Assembly (NCBI GenBank): GCA_025602915.1
Contig: JAHLJZ010000038.1
Span: 124,001 to 188,000 of the forward strand
Reading direction: 5' to 3'
Length of the DNA: 64,000 bases
From: Paraphysoderma sedebokerense
Lineage: Eukaryota > Blastocladiomycota > Physodermatomycetes > Physodermatales > Physodermataceae
Position numbers and translations under genes: made by a program. The notes under the pieces are model-generated. The model saw only the letters and a list, made by a program, of their open reading frames with translations, ran no database searches and was not told the origin of the DNA. Below, piece by piece: positions 49,494 to 61,317 of this stretch. The stretch's first letter is position 1. Every line of letters starts with the position of its first letter.

Positions 49494-49556
49494 TCACTGA
49501 GCCTATTCCAAGGACATAAAACGAACTGACCGAAGAGATTGAGGAATGAGAATATT
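49492..49556 (-). pseudogene. Copied fragment of the TSNAXIP1-like gene (exon 1 / intron 1 junction)
   Basis: This stretch matches 40928-40991, the junction of exon 1 and intron 1 of the TSNAXIP1-like gene, in the same window orientation. Shared words include CACTGAGCCTATTCC, GAACTGACCGAA and GATTGAGGAA. It directly abuts the copied flippase fragment, with only TA shared at the junction. It is non-coding and intron-bearing, so copied as DNA. Confidence 0.8.
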
Positions 49557-50118
49557 GTTGGATTGTCCTGATGGTATTATGGACACATAAATTGATATTA
49601 AACCCCTGAACTAGTGCACACATAAAAAACGTGGTCTTTAAGAAATTTTTGTAACTGTGTGAGTGCAAATATCGGAAATAGTTATCAGACGATTATAAAA
49701 TTCAAGTTAAATCAGACATCTCTTTTCATCAAATTTCTTTATAGTTAAATTGTTATTAAGCGGGGGTCTTCAAGCTAGTTAAGTCTCGGAAACAACTCAC
49801 GCGCACGCTAAAGAACCGAATCTCAAAGCCAAGGAATATCGGTTATATGCGAAACATCAAGAATCAATAGTTTCTCCACAAAATACGATGGGTATAATTG
49901 TTTAATTCTCATAGGAGCGATACAATACAATCGCAATATGACAAAAGAAATGAAATCAAACATAATGAATAGTCAAGAAAAACTAAAACAGACATAACGA
50001 ATACTTAAACGAAAGAGTAAACTGTAGCATGATTAGCATCGCATTGAAATATCTCTGTGACTGAAAACCACCGATGTAAGAACTGACACATACCTAGAGT
50101 TGAGTGTTTACGCATAAT
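49557..50118. other. AT-rich gap without a recognised gene
   Basis: AT-rich DNA between the duplicated fragments and the seven-helix gene. A short minus frame at 49474-49668 overlaps the copied fragment and is not credible as a gene. Likely includes the 3' UTR of the seven-helix gene. Confidence 0.45.
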
Positions 50119-51195
50119 TCAAGAAGAGGAGTTAATAGCCTTTCCACTAGAATTTGACTTGGTTTTTGGCCGTGCGTCGCCCTCCTCGTTGGTTTGAGCC
50201 AAGATGTAGATGTAGAGATAGAGAAGAGTTGGTTTGGCGATCTTAATCAAATAAAAAGAAGAAGCACAGAAAAGTTAGCAATACCATCGACGTCAATAGG
50301 AGTTCCCGAAATAGGGAAAATAATGAAGTACCTGAGGAACTCTTTCCAGTTTCAGTGGAGCCAACACTACAATTAACGATACGCAGATCATATCCAACAC
50401 ACTAATGAACAACATTTGCTGAATTCGATAAATCAACCCATTATATTGTTGCTGGTTGCTTCCACTTTGATTCTTAAACCTATTACCAACTTTGAGGAAC
50501 CAAAGGGAGTAGCAAAGGACGCAAAAGATGAGGAAAGAATCAAAAATGTCGTAATAGTGAAGTATGTTGATCGTATAATTAATTGCAATTTCAGAGAATA
50601 GACAGACAAAAGAACCAAGAGTGATCAAGTTGCGACCCCATGCTAGACATTTACTCACAGTAGGATGAGGACTAGGTAGTCGAACGAAAACATAACCAAT
50701 TAATAGACGGAAAACACTGTTCATGAATTCATAACTTTTGTGGAAAACCTGTACGTTAGAATTCAAAAATAAATCATTAGTCAATCTTCCTAAATTGTTA
50801 AATTGCGCAACGAAAATATTAAGCAAAGACCATACCTGTTGCGCGTCAGAAGGAGCGAACTTGGTTAGCCACAAAGTGCAGTCCAAAATAAGCATGGTAG
50901 AATGCAGAAGCACCGCAAAGAAAATGAAAAGCATGTAGTAGTTTTTTGTTTTAGACTTCCTCATGGCGAGGACTTTTGGGAGTAATTGAAAAGTGACTAA
51001 AAAACCAAATACTACGGCATTGGATAAACTTGCTCCCTGAGGGGCACAGATACGTGGAAGGAAAATTCAAGAGAAAACAGTGACATGAGTTAAGACTCAA
51101 TTCCAGATATTTAACTTTTAAGCTGCAACTTGAAATATATTCACCTTTCGAACATATTGGCCCATGTCGAAGGTTTTTGGAGGAAACGTAGACAT
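50119..51195 (-). CDS. Seven-helix membrane protein, family not recognised
   Basis: Exons 51195-51145, 51036-50332 and 50241-50119 give 292 residues. Hydrophobic segments are near SNAVVFGFLVTFQLLPKVL, YYMLFIFFAVLLHSTMLI, VWSLLNIFVAQF, VFRLLIGYVFV, LITLGSFVCLFSEIAI, FLIFCVLCYSLWFL and LFISVLDMICVSLIVVLA, and IAKPTLLYLYIYIL at the end. This gives seven or eight helices with a polar Ser-rich C-terminus. A receptor-like topology is possible but no GPCR class motif was recognised. An 87-nt segment (50835-50749) begins GT and ends AG, has no stop and is a multiple of three. It could be an optional intron, but I kept it as coding because it looks helical. Confidence 0.6.
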
Positions 51196-51504
51196 ATTTT
51201 GTAGGCTACTCGACTAGTGTGTGCTTTTGTTAGTAGGTGGGTATAATTTATGGTGGTAGACGCAGAGATTTATCAGAGATTTATCCTTGAAAAATCAATC
51301 CGATGAATCTAGCCCAGCTTTGGCTGACTTGTAAATGATATATCTCCGCATGACCGCATCGGCCCTAATTGGCTCCGCTCCGGTCGTTTTCTACTGAGAG
51401 CCTTGACTGATCACGGAGCGAGGCCCTTCTCGACTCTCTCCAGACGCGCGTGTTGTTAAATCACCCGATCCACCACCAGTAGTCCACCAGTCCACCACCC
51501 TACA
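51196..51504. other. Upstream region of the seven-helix gene
   Basis: No gene seen. A GC-richer stretch (51330-51490) contains a short direct repetition of AGTCCACCAGTCCACCA just before the inverted-repeat element. Confidence 0.4.
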
Positions 51505-51650
51505 TGGGGTTTCACACATTCAAGAGCCGACGAATTGCATCCGTGTGCGTGACTGAGAACCGCTCGCGAACACGATTCCTTACACGATTCGCACATCCCC
51601 AGGTCAGTACCCTAGCGGGTAAACAAATTTTTCGTTCACACGTTCACACG
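51505..51650 (+). repeat. Left terminal inverted repeat
   Basis: Pairs with the right repeat at about 52391-52504. Matched stretches read GGGGTTTC, ACATTCA, CGACGAATTGCATCCG-like, TGCGTGACTG, CCCCAGGT and GTACCCTAGCGGGTAAACAA continuing into ATTTTTCGTTCACACGTTCAC. The left copy carries an extra segment of roughly 35 bases relative to the right. Confidence 0.7.
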
Positions 51651-52390
51651 GCTTTAGTGAACGGGTGGGAGATGTGGGAAAATTCGCGGCCCAAAAGAAT
51701 GCTTTCTACACTCTTTCTACACTCATCCTCAATTCCCAAAACAGCATCCTCCATGACAGAATGCACGACCTGGTGTTGCAATAGTTGTTTCTCTGATGTT
51801 TTAGAAGAGCTTGGAATCTTGGTGTGAGCACAAACTCTACAACCGATGTGCTCGTTGTCGGAAAGCGGAACCATTTCCCGGCCATATCTTCGACACAAAG
51901 GACGAGTTAAATGAATTTTTGAATACTAAATCAGAGAGGCCACTTTCAGCGGTTATCTAGACGAGGAACAAGATAAATCTGAAAATGATGAAACCAAAGA
52001 TGAATCATACAAGAATTTGGAAAAGTTTGATCGCCTCGTCTACAAGGTAGATATGTATGTGTGCTATCCGCCGATTACAAGTAGTCACTCACCAGATTTT
52101 TGTTTAAGGACGTGCCGCAACAGATTGATAATTACAACTGTGGGGTTTTCGTTATAGAATACATACGACGGATGATATTAGGAGCGGATATGACATCGCC
52201 AATTGATGGGGATGTGTTAAGATTGAAGATATTAGAAGCCTTGCAAAAGGTTTCCATAGAGCCCCTCAGTCGGACTTGATACATTGATCTATATATAGTA
52301 TAATGACTTAAATAAATGCTTTCCGTCAATTATGCTTTCAAGCATATACTCTACTGGATCCTTCCTTCTGTAAAATTTTTCCAAGTCCCA

Positions 52391-52504
52391 GTGAACGTGT
52401 GAACGAAAAATTTGTTTACCCGCTAGGGTACTCATCCCCAGGTCCCCCAGTCACGCATTCGGATGCGATTCGTCGGGCGCGTTCGTGAATGTTGGAAACC
52501 CCCT
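52391..52504 (-). repeat. Right terminal inverted repeat
   Basis: Reverse complement partner of the left repeat. The inner half (about 52391-52432) is nearly perfect and the outer half is diverged with small gaps, ending GAAACCCC at about 52504. Confidence 0.7.
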
Positions 52505-52821
52505 ATATATATTCGATGCGCAAGTGACAAGTTCCACTGTGTGACTGTTCTGACTGACGAATTGGTTGTTTGACAGCGTAAGTAGTGGTCAGAACAGGAT
52601 GTGCTCGGGGTAAATCTACAAGTGTAGATTCACACCTAACTATCAAATTTCTGAAAAAGAAGTTCCAATTGATTGCTCCGTCATACCACCCCCGTTATGT
52701 GCGCCCAGACCCTTCTCAGAGCTATATACTTAAATGTCATCGAAGAATCTGCTTAATAAGTTGATATATTAATCAAGTCCTCGTGGGATATTCTACAGTG
52801 GGCAAATTAAAAAATTATTCT
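52505..52821. other. Gap before the PrmC fusion gene 3' end
   Basis: No gene recognised. AT-rich near 52740-52820, which probably contains the 3' UTR of the minus-strand fusion gene. Confidence 0.4.
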
Positions 52822-54738
52822 TTAAATATCTACAACGCCATACACCAAACACCTCGGACCGCCGACTCTACTCTCCACCACTTCCACCAACTCCAACCTA
52901 CAACCCCCACCCATAACCTCTTTATTCAATCGTTCCACCAACTTTGTCACCTCCAAAAACTGTCCCAACCCAGCTTCAAATAAAACGTGTCCCCCAATTT
53001 TAATCAACTTCGGTCCCATCGTCAAGATACTTTGAACGATTGTTTCGTAGGATTCTAAACCTGATGTACCAGAGAACAACGCGATAGATGGTTCGTGAGT
53101 GATCATTTGACTTTGTTGTTGTACGGTGTGGTTGGATGTCGAAGTCAGGGAGGGGAGGTAAGGTGGGTTGGAAACTATCATGTCAAATGGAGGTTTAAAG
53201 TTATGGTGAGTCTGTGTAAGGGAACCGGGAAAACAGTCGACTTGGTTTGGAAGATTGTTTAATTTTGAAAAGTCGAGGTTTATAAATTTTGCCCGGTCAG
53301 TCAAGTTGTGTCGTATGGCGTTTTGGCGGGCAATACAGAGCGCATCATCCGACACATCTAGACCGATACCAACGGCATTTTTGACGTGATGTAGAATCGA
53401 TAATAAAATACAGCCGCTTCCTGTACCGAGATCTAATATTTTGGGTGAATTAGAATTAGAAAGTAACGGGATTGCTTTGGAAATGAGCGTTTCAGTAGAT
53501 GGTCTTGGAATCATGACTGCCGGGGAAACAGTAAATGTCAAGCCAAAGAATTCCTAGGCACAGAGGGTTAATTGAATCAACCGAAATACGATGTACAAAT
53601 CATGCTGTACCTTGTGGCCCGCAATATACGCCACTGGTTTCCCTTTCTGAAGATCCATTTCTTCAGCATCCACATGTACATCCACCCCCGCCTTTTCCAA
53701 CTCTTCCAACATTCTTTTCTGCTTCGCTTCCCAAAACTTCATTTCTCTATTCCTCAACGCCTCAAATTTCGGGTTCTCTGCCACTTCAAATTCCATCGTC
53801 TCCCCCGTCACAGGATGCCGAAACTTCATAAACCGTAACATCAAAAACATTCCCTTTTGTCTACTATTTTGGAGTTGTCTTGTATCCCCTGAATTCCCGA
53901 TGACCGGTATCCCAGCGTTTAAACAATGTATTTGGATTTGATGGCCAACGAAACCGGAAATAGGTTCAGCGTCTACGCTTGAGATATAATCTGATGCTGT
54001 ACATTTCGTTTCTTGAATGAGGGTTAACCTTGTAGACGCCGGTTTCGATTCGATTGGATCTGTGATAATAATTTCTGACGGGGACTTAAAATCAATGTGT
54101 GGTTGTGACGAGGGTTGAATTTTATTCGAGGATTCGGTGGATAAACTGTTGGACGATCGTGAATTGGCGGTCGGAAATGAACCAATCACTAAAGCTCTAT
54201 ATCTTGTCTGTATCATATTATTCTTCCATAATTTAATCAACTGTTTCCGAACTTGAACCGTTTTGGCGACCAATACTAACCCAGTCAATGATTTTCCGAG
54301 TTGATTGATACATTGCGGTCTTTCCAGATACTCGTCACTCGACGGACCATCTTGTTCGGTTCTCTCAGGAAAAGACAACAAAAATTTCAACACATGTTCT
54401 ACATTTTTTTCTGGTGCGGTTTGGCAAGTTAAATTAGACGGTTTATGTACTACAGCTAGGTACCGATCTTCGTATACAATCGGGATATCAATGTTATTTC
54501 GGGATCGTTCAAACTGGACGGTATCGTGAATCAAAGTGATACGGTCGTCGGTGTGTACGACTCTTGAATCTTCGGCTGGGATATCGTTGACGAGGATTTG
54601 ACGAGATTTTAGGAATGAGTGTGCGATGCTTCGGCTTGTGAGGACACTGGGGAAGGCATGACGAACGAGTTTGGATAGCCGTTGGCCGTCTTCGGAAGGA
54701 GTGACTGTGTGGTTTAGACGAGTGGGAGAAGACTTCAT
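52822..54738 (-). CDS. Fusion: degenerate RluA-type pseudouridine synthase + PrmC/HemK glutamine methyltransferase
   Basis: Exons 54738-53611 and 53553-52822 give 619 residues; the 57-nt intron is well formed. Residues about 14-70 form an S4-like RNA-binding domain (EDGQRLSKLVRHAFPSVL). Residues about 84-320 are an RluA fold (IPIVYEDRYLAVVHKPSNL, TRYRALVIGSF, GHQIQIHCLNAGIPVIG). The catalytic HRLDxxTSG motif reads NQLGKSLTG, so the Asp is replaced by Gly148 and this half should be inactive. After a helical linker, GKPVAYIAGHKEFFGLTFTV and MIPRPSTETLI open a PrmC domain with LDLGTGSGCI (SAM site) and SNPPYLP (Gln-binding). PrmC methylates the GGQ glutamine of release factors, in mitochondria in yeast (Mtq1). 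The usual N-terminal PrmC helical domain is largely missing. Confidence 0.85.
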
Positions 54739-55140
54739 TTATTGTTTCAGCATTATTAGGTCAGTACTTCAGGGAAAATTGCTTTTGGTTTTTGGTTTGT
54801 GGAGGAGGGGGATTTAGGGATAGTTTGAATGGACGATTGACGATTCTCAATTCCTCCATTTTTTTTTGTACATTCAGACAATGGACTCCGCATTCCGCGC
54901 CCCTGGTCAGCGACCGCGGATTCATTGGCAAACTGAATAAAATTTACATAGAACGCATTCTTTCAGTATATGAGCTGTTGTCAGGGTATATTTATCTTAT
55001 ATAAAGCATCATTGTCATGACATCGATCATTTGCCGATACAGCTTCAACGAAGTTCTCCTTAACATCTTTCTGGACAAATCTCGTCTTCGTTCATCTAAG
55101 AATATATTGGGTTAATTCAATTTTCAGCACTGTTGCGCAC
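54739..55140. other. Intergenic region
   Basis: Promoter of the fusion gene and 3' region of the mitochondrial membrane protein. No gene seen; an open frame at 54792-55004 has no motif. Confidence 0.45.
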
Positions 55141-56235
55141 TCATTTGATCTCGTATTCACCATCCACAACGCCTCCGCTACCTCCTCGACCATCTACATC
55201 TACATTGACTTTCCTGCCATCCGCATCTACCACACTCAGTCGTCTCAGAAACACTCGTCCAGAGTCTTGCTCAACTTCGCCTACTGCCTCAACTTCGATA
55301 CCATCTCCCATCTCATATCTACTTTTAGAGGCTACGCCAAACACAATGGTCAATTTGTTCTCTCTCTTATTCCGTCCTAAGCCACCGCTGCTCATTGACC
55401 TTGAATCAATCATGAACGGACGAGTAAAGTTCAAATCGTCAAGATTGGTGTATCTAAATATTTTGGACAAAGCGTCCGATTGAGAAGTCTGAAATTGCAA
55501 TTTTTGGACAAGTGTATCCGTGGCGAGACGATGTAACTGAGTGACGGCGTGGGAAGAAGGGTACATCAACGGCACTCGAAAATCTCGAGCCAATTGTTCT
55601 ATCATTTTACTCAGTCCAGCAAAGGGCGGATACACATTGGATCCCGCGGAAGCGGAAGTGCGACCGAATAAATCATTTCGGTCTTTTTGGTTCTTACGGT
55701 TCATCATCCATGGATCAAAATCGCTGTAAGGTGAGACTCCGAAATAAGATCTTGCAAATCTATACACTCCATATCCGACGGCTAACCCCACTATGGGTGT
55801 GAGTAAACCGAGGATGGGTTGCACAAAGAGGAACGTCAAGAAACCAGCTCCCACCGAGATTCCAATTTTCGCAGGGCGGGAAAGTTGAGAAAATGGGTCA
55901 TCCGAACGACTTGAATAGTAACGGCGGAGGCAGCTCGACCGAAGTGAAGGTAGAGATCTGACGGAAAGTATCAAGTTGAATGGAGATGAATGACATAGTT
56001 TTCGGACGAAGTAAGCTGAGGAAGTCGATAAACTTCGATGGGAAAACGGGGAAATAAGTTGTGTTTGACGAAACACAAATAATGGTTGAGAACTGTTCAT
56101 TAAGTCGTTTCCGAGTTTATGAACGAATCGTCGATAGCTCGGTGTGACAAAACGACAATTGTGTGAATGTGCGAGGCGGCTGATAAATCCAAAATTCATC
56201 GACAGTGGTAAAGACTTTGATTTCAAGAGATGCAT
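55141..56235 (-). CDS. Mitochondrial inner-membrane-type protein, function unknown
   Basis: Intronless frame of 364 residues. The first 110 residues are rich in Arg, Ser, Leu and Phe with few acids (RRFVHKL, SHRSLSTSSAYFVRKL, SCLRRYYSSRSDD), a strong mitochondrial presequence look. Residues about 123-160 form one or two membrane helices rich in Gly (AKIGISVGAGFLTFLFVQP, then PIVGLAVGYGVYRFARSYFG). A soluble C-terminal domain ends in a Gly/Val-rich strand pattern (DADGRKVNVDVDGRGGSGG). No family was recognised. The pattern of presequence, helix and small beta domain suggests an inner-membrane protein, but this is inference. Confidence 0.65.
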   Translation of the reverse strand: MHLLKSKSLPLSMNFGFISRLAHSHNCRFVTPSYRRFVHKLGNDLMNSSQPLFVFRQTQLISPFSHRSLSTSSAYFVRKLCHSSPFNLILSVRSLPSLRSSCLRRYYSSRSDDPFSQLSRPAKIGISVGAGFLTFLFVQPILGLLTPIVGLAVGYGVYRFARSYFGVSPYSDFDPWMMNRKNQKDRNDLFGRTSASAGSNVYPPFAGLSKMIEQLARDFRVPLMYPSSHAVTQLHRLATDTLVQKLQFQTSQSDALSKIFRYTNLDDLNFTRPFMIDSRSMSSGGLGRNKRENKLTIVFGVASKSRYEMGDGIEVEAVGEVEQDSGRVFLRRLSVVDADGRKVNVDVDGRGGSGGVVDGEYEIK

Positions 56236-57444
56236 GGCCCCTATAATAGTTTTATCTATTGAGTTCTAGTAAGTCTAGAATCTAGATGTTCGATGATAGG
56301 GGATAGGAGCGGAACAGAGAAAAGACGAGGCGGGCGGCGGCAAGCAAATCCGCAATCAGTTGGAAATTGGACGGCCCCGCTCTCCCACCTCTTCCGAGTC
56401 TTGACAACTGTCTTGACCTCTGGTGACAAGACCACTGCCGATCCATTGACGAAGGTGGCCACATATGATGCAATTTGAGTGTGAAAGTGATGCGAGTATA
56501 TATTTTACCCAGGTGAATTGACGATCGATGTGTTGATAAAAGTTTTGCTCTAATTGGGATGATAGAACCCTAGATGGCGCTGGCGAGAGCGGCAGAATAG
56601 ATTCAGCACTCCCTCAGTTGGCTCAACGAGCATTTAGAGATCACCTTGCGAGAAAAAGAGAGCCTACTCATGTGCATTTATTTTGTATATGCTTTCAATA
56701 ATGGAAAATATGAAGATTGTGACAAGGTGCAGCTGGATTAATGTATTTTTATTTATTTTGGGTGGATCTAAGGGGAGCTGCGGATTGGGTTATTGGTCAT
56801 TAGGTGTGTGCTTTGGATCCAAAGCAGTAATTTCAGGACCAGTGACATCAGACGTGAAGTGTAGTAATTTTCAAAGGGTCCAAAAATCCGCTCCGTCGGT
56901 GTAAATTAGCAGGTCATTTAGAGGTGGCTTGATAGCCGAGAGTTTATTGTGCGATTGCGACTGAGCAGAAGAGCGGGAGGGGGTGGTCGTGATATGGGAG
57001 CTTTGAATGAGAGCAGTGCTGAGTGGCAGTGGGGAGCCAAGCGGGGAGGATAAGCCGAGAGGGAATTGAAGAGGGAATGGGGAATTGGGAATGGGGAGGA
57101 ATGGGGAATGGAATGAACAGTGACGCGTTGGGCAGTCTGAGTGAACAGATGAACGGGGACAGCGTGAGGGTGTGACTGTGTTGCTCAACCGCCGGCCTGG
57201 CCCTCTCTGCTGATAATTGGAAATGGCCTGGGCAGAGTGGCACACATTATTTCATTTCCCAGATTCCCTCTCATTCCCTCCCATCCCTCATCCCCCACAT
57301 CTCTCATCTCACAACAGAAAAAAAGGTACAAAGCCCCCGTGCTAAGGGAACACACTCTCACTCTCTCCCCTGTATATATATATACTCCCTCCCTCTTCCC
57401 TCTCCCTTGATCGATCCCCCTATCCTCATTCCAACCCAAGCACT
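56236..57444. promoter_or_regulatory. Long divergent intergenic region with CT-rich and TATA-like PASK promoter
   Basis: About 1.2 kb between divergent genes, the longest spacer in the window. Short overlapping frames on both strands (56256-56478, 56871-57439) look non-coding. The last 200 bp is pyrimidine-rich on the plus strand (57240-57420). An alternating TATATATATATA run at about 57372-57384 sits roughly 65 bp before the kinase ATG. A long regulated promoter would suit a nutrient-response kinase, but this is inference. Confidence 0.4.
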
Positions 57445-59515
<2,071 letters not shown>

Positions 59516-60385
59516 ATCCGCGTTTTGACTCTTCTTTCCGCATCGCCGATTGTACTCTATCCTTCAATAATTCTTGTCCTGCTTCCTCTCCTCTACGCAA
59601 TCATCTCCTTTCTTGGCTCTGAAATCACAGCGACCTTTCTTTATTTCGCATCTTGATCTCTGTTACTTCGGGCTGTTGATCAATTCACTTCTCTATTAAA
59701 CCGCTAATCTTGAATCTCTCGTTCTCAATTACGAATGACTGTACAAATCACACTCTTCGCCTAACACCTCAGTAATGTTTCTACAATCTCAATCTCTCGT
59801 GGCCCAGCATCGACTTTCAATCGATCACTACGTCTGTACATCTGTGTATAATTCTATATTCTTAACCCCTCTTTGCGATACCCCAAAACATAATTCTCTC
59901 GTCTATTCGAAGTTTGAAGGCGAGACAATACCAATCATGTGTATATATTTTCAATTCTATGTCGTCATCACATGTGTGATTGCCGTGTGCGGTGGAAAGG
60001 TTGAATTCTAGAACGATGGGCCTAACTTTAGCTTTTTAGCGTGTCTGAAAGTAGTCAACTGAAACTTTACTGGCACGATATTTTGTATATAGCGAATCAA
60101 ATGGTGAGGACTGAGAAAATGGAGGATAAGGAATGTATAAAAGTTTGTCATTGTACGCGAGAATAAAACCTGCTCATTCAAAAAAATGAATTCCTTTTGG
60201 CATGTTGGTTCCCAATTAACTAAAAAAGCATCCTCTGCTAGGCGCCTGCATCATGATGAGCTCTTTCTTTCTTATTATCATTGACATAGAAGCTTTCAAT
60301 GTGACCGACAACATCACTCCACTTCCGAATCGACGAATACTCTAGTCCCAAGTTCCTAACCGATCCGCCTCCTTTCAATCATCCA
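59516..60385. other. Convergent intergenic region
   Basis: About 870 bp between the kinase stop and the EVE gene stop. No coding gene supported; a frame at 59775-60011 lacks any motif. The first part is CT-rich and may be a long kinase 3' UTR. Confidence 0.45.
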
Positions 60386-61057
60386 CTATTCCACCAATTC
60401 AGCCCACCCCTTCACAATCGTATCAAAATCGTCTTTTCCAATCTCCACTAAACTACGTCTAAACACCAACCCCCAGTTTCTTTTCCAATTTTTACCATCT
60501 CCTCCATCTCCTCCTTCTTTCCCTTCTTTTCCAGCGTTTCCATCGTTTCCTTTTTGTCCCCGGTTACCATGAACAGAACCAAATTTACCACCGTTACCAG
60601 TGACAACTTTCAATTCCGATAAAATAGGTTGAATAGATTTGTTCCCTTTTGTTTCGTAATATTTTATGTTTCTTCGCCATGGGTGAAGTTTACAATCCAT
60701 TTTCTTGAATTTTCCGACTTTTGCAGGAGTTTTGTTTGTTTTTTGAATTGCATCAGGTACGCTATTACTTCCACCCATTTCAACAGATTCAGAGCGTCTA
60801 GAGGATCTAGAGGATTCAGAGGGTTCAACGTTCACTTGGTACATTTCACTCATCACTTTACCCACCGCCGTGAACGATTGTATCTTTTGGGATTTAGGAT
60901 TCAATGATTGTCGCGGGGAATAATAGATTAAGTAGTCGTTTATACTTAATTTAGACAATTCATTGGGTCGACCGTGACCGAGTTGAGCGGTGTTCGTGGA
61001 AACACCGAGACGGACGTGGTCTTGGGTTGCGATGCCGATGAAGTAGCGGGGTGGCAT
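60386..61057 (-). CDS. EVE-domain protein (UPF0310-like) with insertions
   Basis: Intronless frame of 223 residues. The start MPPRYFIGIATQDHVRLGVS, AQLGHGRPNELSKL and DYLIYYSPRQSL, then FTAVGKVMSEMYQVNVEP, match the bacterial-type EVE domain, a PUA-like fold that binds modified bases. The C-terminal part has WGLVFRRSLVEIGKDDFDTI, the usual end of the domain. Two insertions interrupt it: a Ser/Arg/Lys-rich stretch at about residues 81-125, and a Gly/Lys/Asp-rich, collagen-like stretch at about 158-190 (GNRGQKGNDGNAGKEGKEGG). The lack of introns in an intron-rich window and the bacterial look make horizontal transfer possible. Confidence 0.8.
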   Translation of the reverse strand: MPPRYFIGIATQDHVRLGVSTNTAQLGHGRPNELSKLSINDYLIYYSPRQSLNPKSQKIQSFTAVGKVMSEMYQVNVEPSESSRSSRRSESVEMGGSNSVPDAIQKTNKTPAKVGKFKKMDCKLHPWRRNIKYYETKGNKSIQPILSELKVVTGNGGKFGSVHGNRGQKGNDGNAGKEGKEGGDGGDGKNWKRNWGLVFRRSLVEIGKDDFDTIVKGWAELVE

Positions 61058-61317
61058 TTTTTTGGGGGGTGTCGGGATTCGGAATTTGGGGAATAAGAGT
61101 GGTGGTTACATGAAGGATTTTGGTGGTAGCGTTTTTGTGGGTTATGGTGATGCTGCGGTTTTTCCGGGTTCGGTGGGTTGGAACAGAATGTTCAATGTAC
61201 CGACGTACCAACGTGTCGGGTGCGGGTCCACTCGAATTCATCAAAGTCGAAGCCTTTCTGAAACTTCAACCTCTGGACTTGACGATACATTTGGACCGTA
61301 AATCCGGTCACAAAAAC
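61058..61317. other. Spacer between INTS2 and the EVE gene
   Basis: 260 bp between the INTS2 stop and the EVE ATG, both on the minus strand. No gene; presumed EVE promoter. Confidence 0.45.

Larger units (their letters stand above)
51505..52504 (+). mobile_element. DNA-transposon-like element with terminal inverted repeats and a Ulp1-type protease fragment
   Basis: The ends form imperfect inverted repeats of more than 100 bases. The left end starts GGGGTTTC and runs to about 51650; the right end occupies about 52391-52504 and ends GAAACCCC. A 37-base inner block is perfectly shared (left about 51605-51641, centred on CCTAGCGGGTAAACAAATTT). Between them, 51950-52278 encodes part of a C48 (Ulp1/SENP) cysteine protease: DVPQQIDNYNCGVFVIEYI, split by a possible 63-nt intron. 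Ulp1-type proteases are known cargo of several TIR DNA transposon groups. No transposase was seen, so it is probably non-autonomous or decayed. No clear target-site duplication was found. Confidence 0.65.
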
